Origin: Scytonema tolypothrichoides VB-61278
GTDB lineage: Bacteria; Cyanobacteriota; Cyanobacteriia; Cyanobacteriales; Nostocaceae
Assembly: GCF_000828085.3 (NCBI RefSeq)
Contig: NZ_JXCA02000027.1
Location: 155,436 to 201,259, forward strand
Direction: 5' to 3'
Length of the DNA: 45,824 bases
Position 1 is the stretch's first letter, and every line of letters begins with the position of its first letter. Shown here piece after piece: positions 34,527 to 42,338 of this stretch. A model generated the notes under the pieces. The model was not told where the DNA came from and searched no databases. It saw nothing but the letters and a program-made list of their open reading frames with translations. A program made the translations under genes and the position numbers.

Positions 34527-34898
34527 TTACTTTGATTGACCCTTTTCCTTTGCTTCTTCTATCAAATCATCACTGACATTGGTTACAGCTTCAGTTTTAG
34601 AACCACCTACTTCTTTTGCTATATCTATGTAATCATCAGGATTACCAGTTGAGTTGGCTTGTATTTTTGTCTGTTCTGGGTCATGCAGTTCTTGCTTAGG
34701 TGCAGTCGCCTTTTGGGCCGCTTTCGCACCTTCACCTGTGCGGTCAATTTCACTGACGCTGAGTTGCTGTGCAGCTTGATAATCTTTTTCTACATCGACA
34801 CTTGGTGCTTTTTCTTGACCACTAACGATGTTTTCAGCGGCTAATTGTGCATCCTGGGTAGGAGCTTCCGATGGATTGGGCTTCACTTCTTCAGGCAT
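34527..34898 (-). CDS. Disordered, acidic conserved cyanobacterial protein
   Basis: 123 residues from ATG 34898, chosen because GGAGGAG lies seven bases upstream; the frame to 34928 would add ten residues. The protein is low-complexity and rich in Glu, Lys, Gln, Ala, Pro and Thr, with no hydrophobic core, signal or membrane segment. Motif-like blocks are KDYQAAQQLSVSEIDRTGEGAK and GNPDDYIDIAKEVGG. I recognise the style of a stress-linked hydrophilic protein but no defined family. It stands between the queG-HAD pair and the HCP gene, divergent from the latter by 215 bp. Confidence 0.7.
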   Translation of the reverse strand: MPEEVKPNPSEAPTQDAQLAAENIVSGQEKAPSVDVEKDYQAAQQLSVSEIDRTGEGAKAAQKATAPKQELHDPEQTKIQANSTGNPDDYIDIAKEVGGSKTEAVTNVSDDLIEEAKEKGQSK

Positions 34899-35113
34899 GA
34901 TTAACTCCTCCAAGTATTTCTCTATCAATGGCGTATTGTATCAAAGTCAACTCTTCCATCCTTGATATCTGTGGATAGATTTTTACCTCTACTAAAAGGC
35001 AGATAAAAACCTATTGTGCGAATTTTTAAAACTCTTTCTCTTGGTGGTCGATACTGATTCTCAAACTCTGATACCCCTAAGTTTGATCTGTGAAATAACT
35101 TTGGATAAAAATT

Positions 35114-35644
35114 ATGACATCAAGTTACGATCAAAATGTTCCTCAAGCCCTAAGCGATGAAACTCAAAAAGTGGTAAAGGCATTTAACCGCTTAGACACA
35201 GATGCCAAACTGGCTTGGCTGTATTTTGTGTATAAAAAAATGGGTGACTCAATTACTCCCGCTGCTCCCCCTGCCGCAGAACCAGAACTAGCACCTGTAC
35301 TCTTAGGCGATTACTACAAATTATCTGATGATGAACAATTGGCAATTATGCGGCAAATTGTCAACCGCGAAGATTCAGAATATTCTCGTGCCTATGGTGC
35401 TATAAAAGAAAACAATCAGCTATTCGTCTGGTTTGATTGGGCCCAAAAAATGGGTGATCAAGTCGTTGACATACCAGAAAACTACAAAGCAACTGATGCA
35501 GTTAACAATGTGCTTTCTCAAATCGAAGGACTGGATTTTGAAGGACAAATATCTGTGTTGCGGACAATTGCTGGTGATATGGGCTACAGCGATGTTAAGC
35601 CAATTGCAACACAAGCAGAAACTGGTAAAACACCAAGCCTTTAG
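35114..35644 (+). CDS. HCP, helical carotenoid protein (OCP N-terminal-domain homologue)
   Basis: 176 residues. The whole length matches the all-helical N-terminal domain of OCP: QKVVKAFNRLDTDAKLAWLYFVYKKMGDSITPAAP, then DDEQLAIMRQIVNREDSEYSRAYG, NQLFVWFDWAQKMG and the terminal QISVLRTIAGDMGYS. Carotenoid-contacting residues are conserved in kind: Tyr40 (OCP Tyr44), Trp106 (OCP Trp110), while the OCP Trp41 position is Tyr37. HCPs bind a single keto-carotenoid and quench singlet oxygen; some quench phycobilisomes. It is a stand-alone gene with a hairpin terminator after it. Which of the HCP clades it belongs to cannot be told by eye. Confidence 0.92.
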   Translation: MTSSYDQNVPQALSDETQKVVKAFNRLDTDAKLAWLYFVYKKMGDSITPAAPPAAEPELAPVLLGDYYKLSDDEQLAIMRQIVNREDSEYSRAYGAIKENNQLFVWFDWAQKMGDQVVDIPENYKATDAVNNVLSQIEGLDFEGQISVLRTIAGDMGYSDVKPIATQAETGKTPSL

Positions 35645-35656
35645 TCAGTAGAGGCT

Positions 35657-35701
35657 AATGGCTAATAGCTCATAACTATAAGTAGTACGTTATTAGCCAT
35701 T
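35657..35701. terminator. Hairpin terminator between convergent HCP and GNAT genes
   Basis: AATGGCTAATA at 35657-35667 pairs with TATTAGCCATT at 35691-35701. The plus strand continues CAATAAAAAAT, so the structure likely serves both converging genes. Confidence 0.6.
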
Positions 35702-35714
35702 CAATAAAAAATAA

Positions 35715-36134
35715 TTAACTTTCTTTTGCTGATGTGTTAACTAACCATTTACCTACAACCTTTTCCATACAGATTTCACCTTTGGTGAAGCCAAGTTTTT
35801 TGTAAAAGTTTAAAGCTTTATCAGTAAATAAACAAATATGCTGACCTTGTAACTCATCGAACAGCATTTGCATCATTGTAGTGGCAATTCCTTGGCGGCG
35901 ATATGGCGTAAATGTCCAGACATCAACAATATAAGCATTACAAATACCATCAGAAAGGACACGAACAGTGCCAATAATATGATTATCTGCATAAGCGATA
36001 CAGGTCGCGTAACTATTGGCAAATGATGCTTTAAGTTGATCAGGACTTCTGCCATTATCAAATTCATCTTGACTGAGCGTTGATTTCATTTCCTGCCAGT
36101 CAACATTTTTGAGATCTCGTTTGTAAGTTACCAT
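35715..36134 (-). CDS. GNAT family N-acetyltransferase
   Basis: 139 residues with the acetyl-CoA motif VDVWTFTPYRRQGIATTMMQMLFDEL (Arg/Gln-x-x-Gly-x-Ala) and the C-terminal LFTDKALNFYKKLGFTKG. The N-terminus carries MVTYKRDLKNVDWQEMKSTL and IAYADNHIIGTVRVL. Acceptor substrate is not predictable. It lies 101 bp from the luxR-type gene that follows and in the same direction, so could be cotranscribed with it. Confidence 0.85.
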   Translation of the reverse strand: MVTYKRDLKNVDWQEMKSTLSQDEFDNGRSPDQLKASFANSYATCIAYADNHIIGTVRVLSDGICNAYIVDVWTFTPYRRQGIATTMMQMLFDELQGQHICLFTDKALNFYKKLGFTKGEICMEKVVGKWLVNTSAKES

Positions 36135-36235
36135 TAGGCTACAAATTACTACATTCGTAGTTTTTGCAAGATTACATACATAATACAGTGTTCGACAAAT
36201 GTTTCACTCCTCAAAGACTGCTAATTCTTAAACAT

Positions 36236-36937
36236 TTAAACCGCATGCTCTTTGGATGGGGAAAGACCTATGTTTGAGAAAAGCCGCCCTACTAACTCAG
36301 CACGAGATGAAACTTCAAGCTTTCGGAACATCCGTTTTAAGGCTTGCTTAACAGAATTTTCTGTAATCCAAAGGGCAGCACCGATTTCAGCACTTGTTAG
36401 TCCTTGTGCCACTAGTTCAGCAATTTGAATTTCACGCGGCGTTAAACGATTAATATTGGAAGAATTGAATCCTTTCGGTTGCGACTGTATTCTTTCTAAC
36501 CAGGTGGACAGATGCAAGCAAAGAGCACATACGTCAGCTAGATCCCGATTATTAAAAGCAGGAGTGCCTCGAACGCGGGTGAAGCCAACCCCGCCAACAA
36601 GATGACCTTTTGTGACAATCGGTCCAACCATCACATGTCCATGATCAGAACGCGGGCAAATCATCTTCCATGCCCCAGGAGGTAAGAGCAATTCTTCGTG
36701 AACGGGGGCATGTTGCTCAACCAAGTAGCGCAAAACTGGATTATGTTCTATAGATAAAGCTAATTTCAGGATGGCTGGAAGATTGGGATTGACAGGGGGA
36801 AGTTGATTAAAGAAAAAAAGCCTGCAACGATGGGCAGCAAAGTGTTCGCCAACTTTAACCATGACGTGCTGTCGTAGTTCTTCTTCGTCACCAGCTTGAG
36901 CGATCGCCCCAAATAAAGACTGCAAAGAATTCCCCAT
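36236..36937 (-). CDS. LuxR-type transcriptional regulator (paralogue 1)
   Basis: 233 residues. The N-terminal part (1-150) is GAF-like or autoinducer-binding-like, with HGHVMVGPIVTKGHLVGGVGFTRVRG and LADVCALCLHLSTWLE. The C-terminal LuxR helix-turn-helix is LTPREIQIAELVAQGLTSAEIGAALWITENSVKQALKRMFRKLEV. It is a close architectural twin of the gene at 37083, sharing VGPxxxxGxLxGGxxFxRGxGxPxF and VKQALKRxFRKL. It lacks a receiver domain, so it likely binds a ligand or protein. A 73-bp element shared with the DUF6220 upstream region begins 11 bp from its start codon (36948-37020). Confidence 0.88.
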   Translation of the reverse strand: MGNSLQSLFGAIAQAGDEEELRQHVMVKVGEHFAAHRCRLFFFNQLPPVNPNLPAILKLALSIEHNPVLRYLVEQHAPVHEELLLPPGAWKMICPRSDHGHVMVGPIVTKGHLVGGVGFTRVRGTPAFNNRDLADVCALCLHLSTWLERIQSQPKGFNSSNINRLTPREIQIAELVAQGLTSAEIGAALWITENSVKQALKRMFRKLEVSSRAELVGRLFSNIGLSPSKEHAV

Positions 36938-36947
36938 TATCGTTGCT

Positions 36948-37020
36948 GCAAAGTGTACTCGTTCTTTGGTCTAAGCGTCGTTGATTACTGTTTCTAGTAT
37001 AGATTCTGTTACAATCTTTC
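36948..37020. promoter_or_regulatory. Conserved 73-bp upstream element, copy A
   Basis: Begins GCAAAGTGTACTCGTTC and ends ATAGATTCTGTTACAATCTTTC; matched by copy B at 38464-38535, with about 70% identity overall and identical end blocks. It lies immediately upstream of the luxR paralogue 1 start codon, reading away from it. On the minus strand it offers a TATACT -10-like box for that gene. Likely a shared operator or promoter; the direction of action is not known. Confidence 0.65.
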
Positions 37021-37082
37021 TTAACTATTCTTATAAATCCACTGTTTCTATTCTTGAGTTGAACTGTCAGGTTGATGGGTAA

Positions 37083-37799
37083 TTAAGGATACTTGTACAA
37101 GTTCGTGAGGTCTTTCAATTTAGCAACCATCTCAGTACGGGCCGAAACATTAAGTTTACGAAATATGCGCTTGAGTGCTTGCTTTACACTTTCGCGGCTG
37201 ATGCTCAGTTTAATACCAATTTCTCGGTTACTCAAACCATGAGCAACCAGTTCCACAATTTCCAATTCACGTTTGGTTAAACAATCACAGGATAAATTTG
37301 TTACCAATGCAGGAATTTGCAACATTGACAAACGAGCGGATAAATGCAGACAGAGGATACTCAGACGAAATAAATCACCATCACAAAAGGGTGGGAAACC
37401 ACTTCCACGCATGAAATAAATTCCGCCAATTAGCCGCCCATTCCCCAGCAATGGACCAACCATACCATGTTCAATTCCATACCTTCGGAAAAGATATTGG
37501 TAGATGTTACTTTGCTTCCAGGCTGCGGGAGTTTGGATGGACAAATTGTGGGCGGGAATCTGTTGCTGGATCATGAACTGACTGACTGGATCTCCATCTG
37601 GTCCAACCTCTCGATAATGAGCTCGAAACGTATCAGGTAGCCCATACAAATCAGATTCTTTAATTTGTAAGTGATGATCCAACAGATCTAACCCCCAAGC
37701 ATCAGCATCAACCAGTTGACTTGCACTATCCATAAAACAGGAACGCAATTGGGCTTCAGTTTGGGCACTCGCAAATCGTTGCACAACAGAAAACTGCAT
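37083..37799 (-). CDS. LuxR-type transcriptional regulator (paralogue 2)
   Basis: 238 residues. The N-terminal GAF-like part contains IEHGMVGPLLGNGRLIGGIYFMRGSGFPPF, and the C-terminal helix-turn-helix is LTKRELEIVELVAHGLSNREIGIKLSISRESVKQALKRIFRKLNVSARTEM. It shares length, layout and several motifs with its neighbour at 36236, so the two are tandem duplicates that have diverged strongly. Its start is 78 bp from the divergent MAPEG gene, so a common control region is likely there. Confidence 0.88.
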   Translation of the reverse strand: MQFSVVQRFASAQTEAQLRSCFMDSASQLVDADAWGLDLLDHHLQIKESDLYGLPDTFRAHYREVGPDGDPVSQFMIQQQIPAHNLSIQTPAAWKQSNIYQYLFRRYGIEHGMVGPLLGNGRLIGGIYFMRGSGFPPFCDGDLFRLSILCLHLSARLSMLQIPALVTNLSCDCLTKRELEIVELVAHGLSNREIGIKLSISRESVKQALKRIFRKLNVSARTEMVAKLKDLTNLYKYP

Positions 37800-37877
37800 G
37801 AAAGTTTACCCAGTTGGGGACTTGTAGTAATAGCTTTAAATTTTTATTTTAAGGCTGAGATGATTTTATAATTTCTG

Positions 37878-38387
37878 ATGAGCAACTATCTTATTCCAGT
37901 TTCAACACTCTTGATTGGGTTAAATGGGTTCATTGCCTTTGCACTGTCCTATATTGTGGCTATGGAGCGAACAAGAACTAGAGTTTGGCATGGAGAGTTG
38001 AAAGAAGATGTGGTAATACAGCCAAACTATCTTGAGAAACCGAATAAATGGGCAGCTTTTTTTGAAAATTATACGCAAAAGTTTGTTGCAACCAAAGCAA
38101 GTGACGACGGGGTTTTACAACGTAAAGTGCGTGCTCATGGTAACTTTGCGGAATATGTTCCACATGGATTGCTGTTTATAGCTGCACTTGAATTAATGCA
38201 TTCACCAACCTGGTTTTTGTGGATGCTAGGTGGAACTCTGACATTCGCTCGAATTGCTCATGCTTGGGGTGTGATTCACACCTATGGTCCTTCTTTGGGT
38301 CGCGCAATTGGCTTTTTCCTAACCTGGTTTGTCTATATTGCAGGTGCCAGTGCTTGCCTGTATTACGGCATTGTGGGGATTTTTTAG
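37878..38387 (+). CDS. MAPEG family membrane protein
   Basis: 169 residues with four membrane helices: about 5-28 (LIPVSTLLIGLNGFIAFALSYIV), 90-108 and 113-130 (including LLFIAALELMHSPTWFLWMLGG), and 143-167 (IGFFLTWFVYIAGASACLYYG). The MAPEG motif QRKVRAHGNFAEYVPHGL, which binds glutathione, is present. Members (microsomal glutathione transferase, YecN) conjugate or reduce lipophilic substrates at the membrane. The family's usual length is about 130-150; the extra residues lie in the loop after helix 1. Divergent from luxR paralogue 2, and followed by the DUF6220 gene, suggesting a LuxR-controlled membrane detoxification unit. Confidence 0.88.
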   Translation: MSNYLIPVSTLLIGLNGFIAFALSYIVAMERTRTRVWHGELKEDVVIQPNYLEKPNKWAAFFENYTQKFVATKASDDGVLQRKVRAHGNFAEYVPHGLLFIAALELMHSPTWFLWMLGGTLTFARIAHAWGVIHTYGPSLGRAIGFFLTWFVYIAGASACLYYGIVGIF

Positions 38388-38463
38388 CGATTTGACGCAC
38401 AGCAACGGCGAATGAGACAAGGGAGCCTCATCGCCATGCGGTGGGGTGAAAAAATTTATGACA

Positions 38464-38535
38464 GCAAAGTGTACTCGTTCGAGGACTAGGCGTGATTGGT
38501 TGTTGTTCTTAGGATAGATTCTGTTGCAATCGTTC
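38464..38535 (+). promoter_or_regulatory. Conserved upstream element, copy B
   Basis: Begins GCAAAGTGTACTCGTTC and ends GATAGATTCTGTTGCAATCGTTC, 22 bp before the DUF6220 start codon. Same order of blocks as copy A at 36948-37020, so probably bound by the same regulator or an inherited promoter duplication. Confidence 0.65.
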
Positions 38536-38557
38536 ATTTGTAAAGAAAAATTTCATT

Positions 38558-38989
38558 ATGGCAACGAGTTTTAGCGCTAATACCACACAACCACCTGCAC
38601 GCTGGAGTCAGATTGGTTTTTTCACGATAGTGATACTCTTCAATATCTGCCTGAATGCTCAAGTGTTGACTGTTGGACTGGCGTACTTTTACAACCCCCA
38701 GTGGTGGAATGTCCATGTTTGGCTGGTGCGTGGGTATGGCGGATTGTCACTAGTTCTGCTTTTATGGGTGTATTTGCTTCCATTTCCTCGCAGAGTGCGC
38801 AGCCTCACGGCAAGTATGCCTATGCTGCTGGGACTGCAATTTCTCACGATTCACCTGAAATCACCTTTACCATTGGGAGTGCTTCATCCACTCATTGGAT
38901 TTACACTGTTCTCTGTTTCCACTACACTGGTTCATCGCGTGCAGCGTGCAGTGTTTCCCAAGTCAGATGATGAAAGCGATGCAAGTTGA
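38558..38989 (+). CDS. DUF6220 family membrane protein
   Basis: 143 residues with four predicted membrane helices (IGFFTIVILFNICLNAQVLTVGL, GGLSLVLLLWVYLLPF, MPMLLGLQFLTIHL, LHPLIGFTLFSVSTTLV) and short loops, ending in a polar acidic tail. Motifs WWNVHVWLVRGYGG and LHPLIGF are characteristic of the DUF6220 family found in cyanobacteria and actinobacteria, of unknown function; the histidines in helices 2 and 4 could bind haem as in small quinol or cytochrome-like proteins, but this is speculation. The conserved upstream element (copy B) lies directly before it. Confidence 0.75.
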   Translation: MATSFSANTTQPPARWSQIGFFTIVILFNICLNAQVLTVGLAYFYNPQWWNVHVWLVRGYGGLSLVLLLWVYLLPFPRRVRSLTASMPMLLGLQFLTIHLKSPLPLGVLHPLIGFTLFSVSTTLVHRVQRAVFPKSDDESDAS

Positions 38990-39205
38990 CACAGCAGTGT
39001 CTGCACGAAATGCCTCAACTACCATATTCCAATTTTTCTGCTTCAAAATACTTACCTAAACTTGGCTAAACCTTATTTAGAGATTTCTTCCTGCTTCAGC
39101 CAAGGGAGTCGGCTCCTTCTTGTCCACAGGCGTTGAGTTCCGGCTAAGCCAGCCGTACTTTATCTGAAGGGGCGAATTCAAGATTTACTCTATAAATATG
39201 TGGAG

Positions 39206-39235
39206 TTGACGAGGCATTGGGTAAGTTATTATTAA
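39206..39235 (+). promoter_or_regulatory. Candidate promoter of tetR-devB
   Basis: TTGACG at 39206-39211 as -35 and TATTAA at 39230-39235 as -10, with an 18-bp spacer. Transcription would start at about 39242, inside the palindromic candidate operator at 39236-39253. The upstream stretch 39040-39180 has GC-rich segments that look like remains of a mobile element but nothing firm. Confidence 0.5.
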
Positions 39236-39253
39236 ATAACGGTTGCCCGATAT
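39236..39253. promoter_or_regulatory. Candidate TetR operator, copy 1
   Basis: ATAACGGTTGCCCGATAT, an imperfect palindrome of the form ATAnCGGnnnnCCGnTAT (six of nine base pairs symmetric). It lies between the -10 box and the tetR start codon, where binding would block transcription. An identical 18-bp copy lies at 41023-41040 between devB and devC. The TetR gene is the obvious candidate binder. Confidence 0.7.
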
Positions 39254-39265
39254 AATAAAATAGAA

Positions 39266-39856
39266 ATGCCCAAGATTGTAAATCACGAGCAATATCGCAA
39301 AGAGTTGCTCTACAAGTGCTTTGACTTGTTTGCGGAGAAAGGATACGCCTCGATCACAACTCGACAGATTGCTAAGGAGTTGGGCGTATCCACCGGAACA
39401 CTCTATTACTACTTCCCGCGTAAGGAGGACATGTTTGAACAACTGGTTGAGGAAACGAGTCAGGAGTATCTGCAGATCTTTGCTAACGAATTGAAAGATG
39501 GACAAACACTATCAGAGCGATTTGAGGCGCTAGCCAACTTCGCACTCAGATACGAAGACCGCCTGATAAAGGAAATCTGTATGATGGTTGATTTCTGTCA
39601 GCAGCAAGGATCCAATGCAATCCGCGAGAATCAGGCATTAAGGCGAATCGAGAGACAAGCTAAGCAATCGATCACTGAATTTTTTGGCATCTGCGATCCA
39701 GCTGTAGTTGATTTTATCATGACTCAAGTGCAGGGCTTAATGCTGAGGCGATTGTCAGGGGATGATGTTTCGATCGCCGAACAAATCGTTTTACTAGGAA
39801 AGATGTTGATGACTTATCTAGAAAAATCAAGACCCCTACAATGCTGCAACGACTAA
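39266..39856 (+). CDS. TetR family regulator of the Dev-type exporter cluster
   Basis: 196 residues. The DNA-binding helix-turn-helix is YKCFDLFAEKGYASITTRQIAKELGVSTGTLYYYFPRKEDMFEQL (16-60), a near-consensus TetR domain. The C-terminal half is helical and ends LRRLSGDDVSIAEQIVLLGKML. The stop codon lies 16 bp inside the start of devB, so it is the first gene of the exporter transcript and likely autoregulated through the palindrome at 39236-39253. The inducer is unknown; exporter substrates or their precursors are the usual ligands. Confidence 0.9.
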   Translation: MPKIVNHEQYRKELLYKCFDLFAEKGYASITTRQIAKELGVSTGTLYYYFPRKEDMFEQLVEETSQEYLQIFANELKDGQTLSERFEALANFALRYEDRLIKEICMMVDFCQQQGSNAIRENQALRRIERQAKQSITEFFGICDPAVVDFIMTQVQGLMLRRLSGDDVSIAEQIVLLGKMLMTYLEKSRPLQCCND

Positions 39857-41019
39857 AACCTCTTAATCGGTGGATGATTGCGCTCTATGTTGTAGGGATT
39901 GCGATCGCGGGTGGCTCACTCTACTACAGCTTTTCTCGGTTTGGACAAAAGCCTGCTGAACCTGTAGCATCGGTACCCGTTAATCAACCAATCACAGCTC
40001 TTGGACGGCTAGAACCTGCATCAGAAGTGGTGCGAGTGGCTGCTGCGACGACGCTAAACAATGATCGGGTTGCAAAACTGTTAGTTAAGCGGGGCGATCG
40101 CGTGAAGGCAAATCAAGAGATTGCAATTTTGGAGAGCCGCAACCGCCTACAAACAGCTTTACTTGAGGCACAGGAACGAGTCAGGGCAGCTCAAGCAAAA
40201 CTCTTGCAAGTCAAAGCAGGGGCAAAATCTGGAGAGATTGCAGCTCAGAAAGCGGAAATTGCTCGTCTTGAAGAAGAGTTACAGGGTGAAATTGTCACTC
40301 AAGCAGCTACCATTACCCGTCGTCAATCCGAGGTTAATGTCGCACTCTCAGAATACAACCGCTATCTAGCATTGTATCGAGAGGGTGCTTTCTCGGCTTC
40401 CAACCTCGATCAAAAACGGCTTACTTTAGAAACAGCCCAGGCACAACTGAGCGAAGTCAAAGCGAATCGGAATCGTACTGCTGACACGTTACGTGCCCAA
40501 ATCAATCGAGCCAAAGCGACACTCAACCAGATTGCCGAAGTTCGCCCTGTGGATGTTCAGGTCGCACAAACGGAGGTAGACCAAGCAATTGCAGCAGTTA
40601 AACGAGCTAAAGCTGAGTTGCAGGAAGCAGGCATCCGCGCACCGATCACAGGACAAGTTTTAGAAGTTTACACAAAACCAGGTGAGGCGATCGCTGACAA
40701 AGGAATTGTTGACTTAGGAAAAACTGACCAGATGGAAGTGGTTGCAGAAGTTTACCAAAGCGATATTGGCAAGATTCGCACCGGTCAATCAGCCGTCATC
40801 ACTGGCGAGGCATTTCCCGGAGAACTGCGGGGAACGGTTCGCCTGGTTGGATTGCAAGTCAGCAAGCAAGAAGTCTTCAGCAAAGAACCTGGAGAGAACC
40901 TTGATCGCCGCGTCGTTGAAGTGAGAATTCGCCTCAATTCCAAGGATAGTCAACAAGTGGCAAGCCTGACCAACTTGCAGGTACAGGTAGCAATTCAACC
41001 GGAAGTGAGTTTGAACTAA
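39841..41019 (+). CDS. devB: DevB-type membrane fusion protein of an ABC exporter
   Basis: 392 residues. A single N-terminal membrane anchor (WMIALYVVGIAIAGGSLYYS, 12-31), then the biotinyl-lipoyl-like half LGRLEPASEVVRVAA and VKRGDRVKANQEIAILE, a long coiled coil (about 100-240, rich in Ala, Glu, Arg), the second half ELQEAGIRAPITGQVLEVYTKPGEAI, and a beta-barrel VVAEVYQSDIGKIRTGQSAVIT. This is the HlyD-like DevB family, which bridges the DevCA inner-membrane pump to the outer-membrane TolC homologue. In Anabaena DevBCA exports heterocyst glycolipids; paralogues exist whose substrates are unknown. Overlaps the tetR 3' end by 16 bp. Confidence 0.92.
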   Translation: MLQRLKPLNRWMIALYVVGIAIAGGSLYYSFSRFGQKPAEPVASVPVNQPITALGRLEPASEVVRVAAATTLNNDRVAKLLVKRGDRVKANQEIAILESRNRLQTALLEAQERVRAAQAKLLQVKAGAKSGEIAAQKAEIARLEEELQGEIVTQAATITRRQSEVNVALSEYNRYLALYREGAFSASNLDQKRLTLETAQAQLSEVKANRNRTADTLRAQINRAKATLNQIAEVRPVDVQVAQTEVDQAIAAVKRAKAELQEAGIRAPITGQVLEVYTKPGEAIADKGIVDLGKTDQMEVVAEVYQSDIGKIRTGQSAVITGEAFPGELRGTVRLVGLQVSKQEVFSKEPGENLDRRVVEVRIRLNSKDSQQVASLTNLQVQVAIQPEVSLN

Positions 41020-41022
41020 AAC

Positions 41023-41040
41023 ATAACGGTTGCCCGATAT
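41023..41040. promoter_or_regulatory. Candidate TetR operator, copy 2
   Basis: ATAACGGTTGCCCGATAT, identical to copy 1, three bases after the devB stop and 92 bp before the devC start. Its position suggests a second controlled promoter for devC or a roadblock in the operon; no clear promoter boxes are seen beside it. Confidence 0.65.
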
Positions 41041-41132
41041 CAAGAATCTTAGACTGCTTTAGTTTCTATTGAAACGTACTAGGAAATTAATTTCACCGTT
41101 GTCTTTCTCTGACGTGATACTCCTTCCAAACT

Positions 41133-42299
41133 ATGCTACGCAAACTATTTCGCAAAACACCCTTAGCATGGCTTCAGGTGAAGCGAGAAAAAACCCGCCT
41201 CTTTGTTGCCTTGGCTGGAATTGGATTCGCCGATATCCTGATGTTTTTTCAACTGGGAATGATGGAGTCTGCTTATGTTGCTGCTACAGGGATGCACTAC
41301 AGACTTCGGGGGGACTTATTTCTGATTAATTCTGTGTCTGATAACGTGCAAACTATCAAACCCTTCTCGCGTTCTAGGCTGTTTCAGACAGCGGGTACAG
41401 ATGGAGTCGCTTCCATCAACTCCCTCTATCTAGGAATCGGAAGATGGCGTAATCCTACTAATCGGACATTTTGGCAAGTACAGATCTATGGTCTCAATCC
41501 CAGTAACCCAGCGATGGATGTACCAGATGCGACACACCAATTCAACAAACTCAAAATGTTGAATTATGTGCTTTATGATCAGGCGGCGCGACCCGATTTG
41601 GGTAATGTTGCTGAACAACTTCAGCAATCTAAACTGCTTTCAGCCCAACTTAATGACTTACAAATTAAAGTCACTGGTGTCTTCACAATGGGAGCCTCAT
41701 TCTCGGCTGATGGCAATCTCATTGTGAGTGACTCTACTTTTTTGCGTCTGTTTTCAGAACGTCAATCGAATGATATTGATGTTGGTCTGATCACGTTAAA
41801 ACCGAATGCCAACATTAAGCAAGTGCAAGCAAATTTAAAAGCCAAATTGCCTAATGATGTGCTGATTCTAACAAAAGAAGAATTTATACAACGGGAGAGA
41901 AACTATTGGAGTCAAGTCAGTCCTATCGGCGTTATCTTTGGATTCGGAACTGTCGTAGGGTTTTTGGTCGGGACGGTGATTGTTTATCAGATTCTTTACT
42001 CTGATGTTTCGGATCACTTACCCGAATACGCGACGCTGAAAGCAATGGGGTATGGCGATCGCTTCTTGGTTGGAATTTTGCTTCAAGAGGCTTTGATTCT
42101 AGCAATTTTGGGCTTTATTCCTGGATTTGCAATTTCACTTGGGCTTTACGGGCTAGTTGCACAAGCAACGCTACTTCCCGTCAAAATGTCAGTAGACCGT
42201 CTCGTACTGGTGCTGTCTTTGACTCTTGTGATGTGTATTGCATCGGGGGCGATCGCAATGCGTAAATTACAGTCTGCCGATCCCGCTGATATTTTCTGA
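41133..42299 (+). CDS. devC: DevC-type ABC exporter permease
   Basis: 388 residues. An N-terminal membrane helix (TRLFVALAGIGFADILMFFQLGMM, 21-44), a large extracytoplasmic domain (45-260, VFTMGASFSADGNLIVSDSTFLRLF), and three C-terminal helices (VIFGFGTVVGFLVGTVIVYQIL, FLVGILLQEALILAILGFIPGF, LVLVLSLTLVMCIASGAIAM) in the FtsX/MacB-like arrangement. The DevC signature PLAWLQVKREKTRL is at the start. The gene follows devB by 113 bp and precedes a short GNAT gene. Its ATPase DevA lies 1.36 kb further on, separated by two acetyltransferase genes. Confidence 0.92.
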   Translation: MLRKLFRKTPLAWLQVKREKTRLFVALAGIGFADILMFFQLGMMESAYVAATGMHYRLRGDLFLINSVSDNVQTIKPFSRSRLFQTAGTDGVASINSLYLGIGRWRNPTNRTFWQVQIYGLNPSNPAMDVPDATHQFNKLKMLNYVLYDQAARPDLGNVAEQLQQSKLLSAQLNDLQIKVTGVFTMGASFSADGNLIVSDSTFLRLFSERQSNDIDVGLITLKPNANIKQVQANLKAKLPNDVLILTKEEFIQRERNYWSQVSPIGVIFGFGTVVGFLVGTVIVYQILYSDVSDHLPEYATLKAMGYGDRFLVGILLQEALILAILGFIPGFAISLGLYGLVAQATLLPVKMSVDRLVLVLSLTLVMCIASGAIAMRKLQSADPADIF

Positions 42300-42338
42300 A
42301 GCCAAAAATTCGCTCAATAACTCCTGGAAAAATCAATT

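Noticed and set aside
39040-39180. Possible TnpB guide-RNA remnant (GC-rich segment upstream of tetR)
   Set aside because: Faint resemblance only, with no TnpB codons nearby and no clear end structure.
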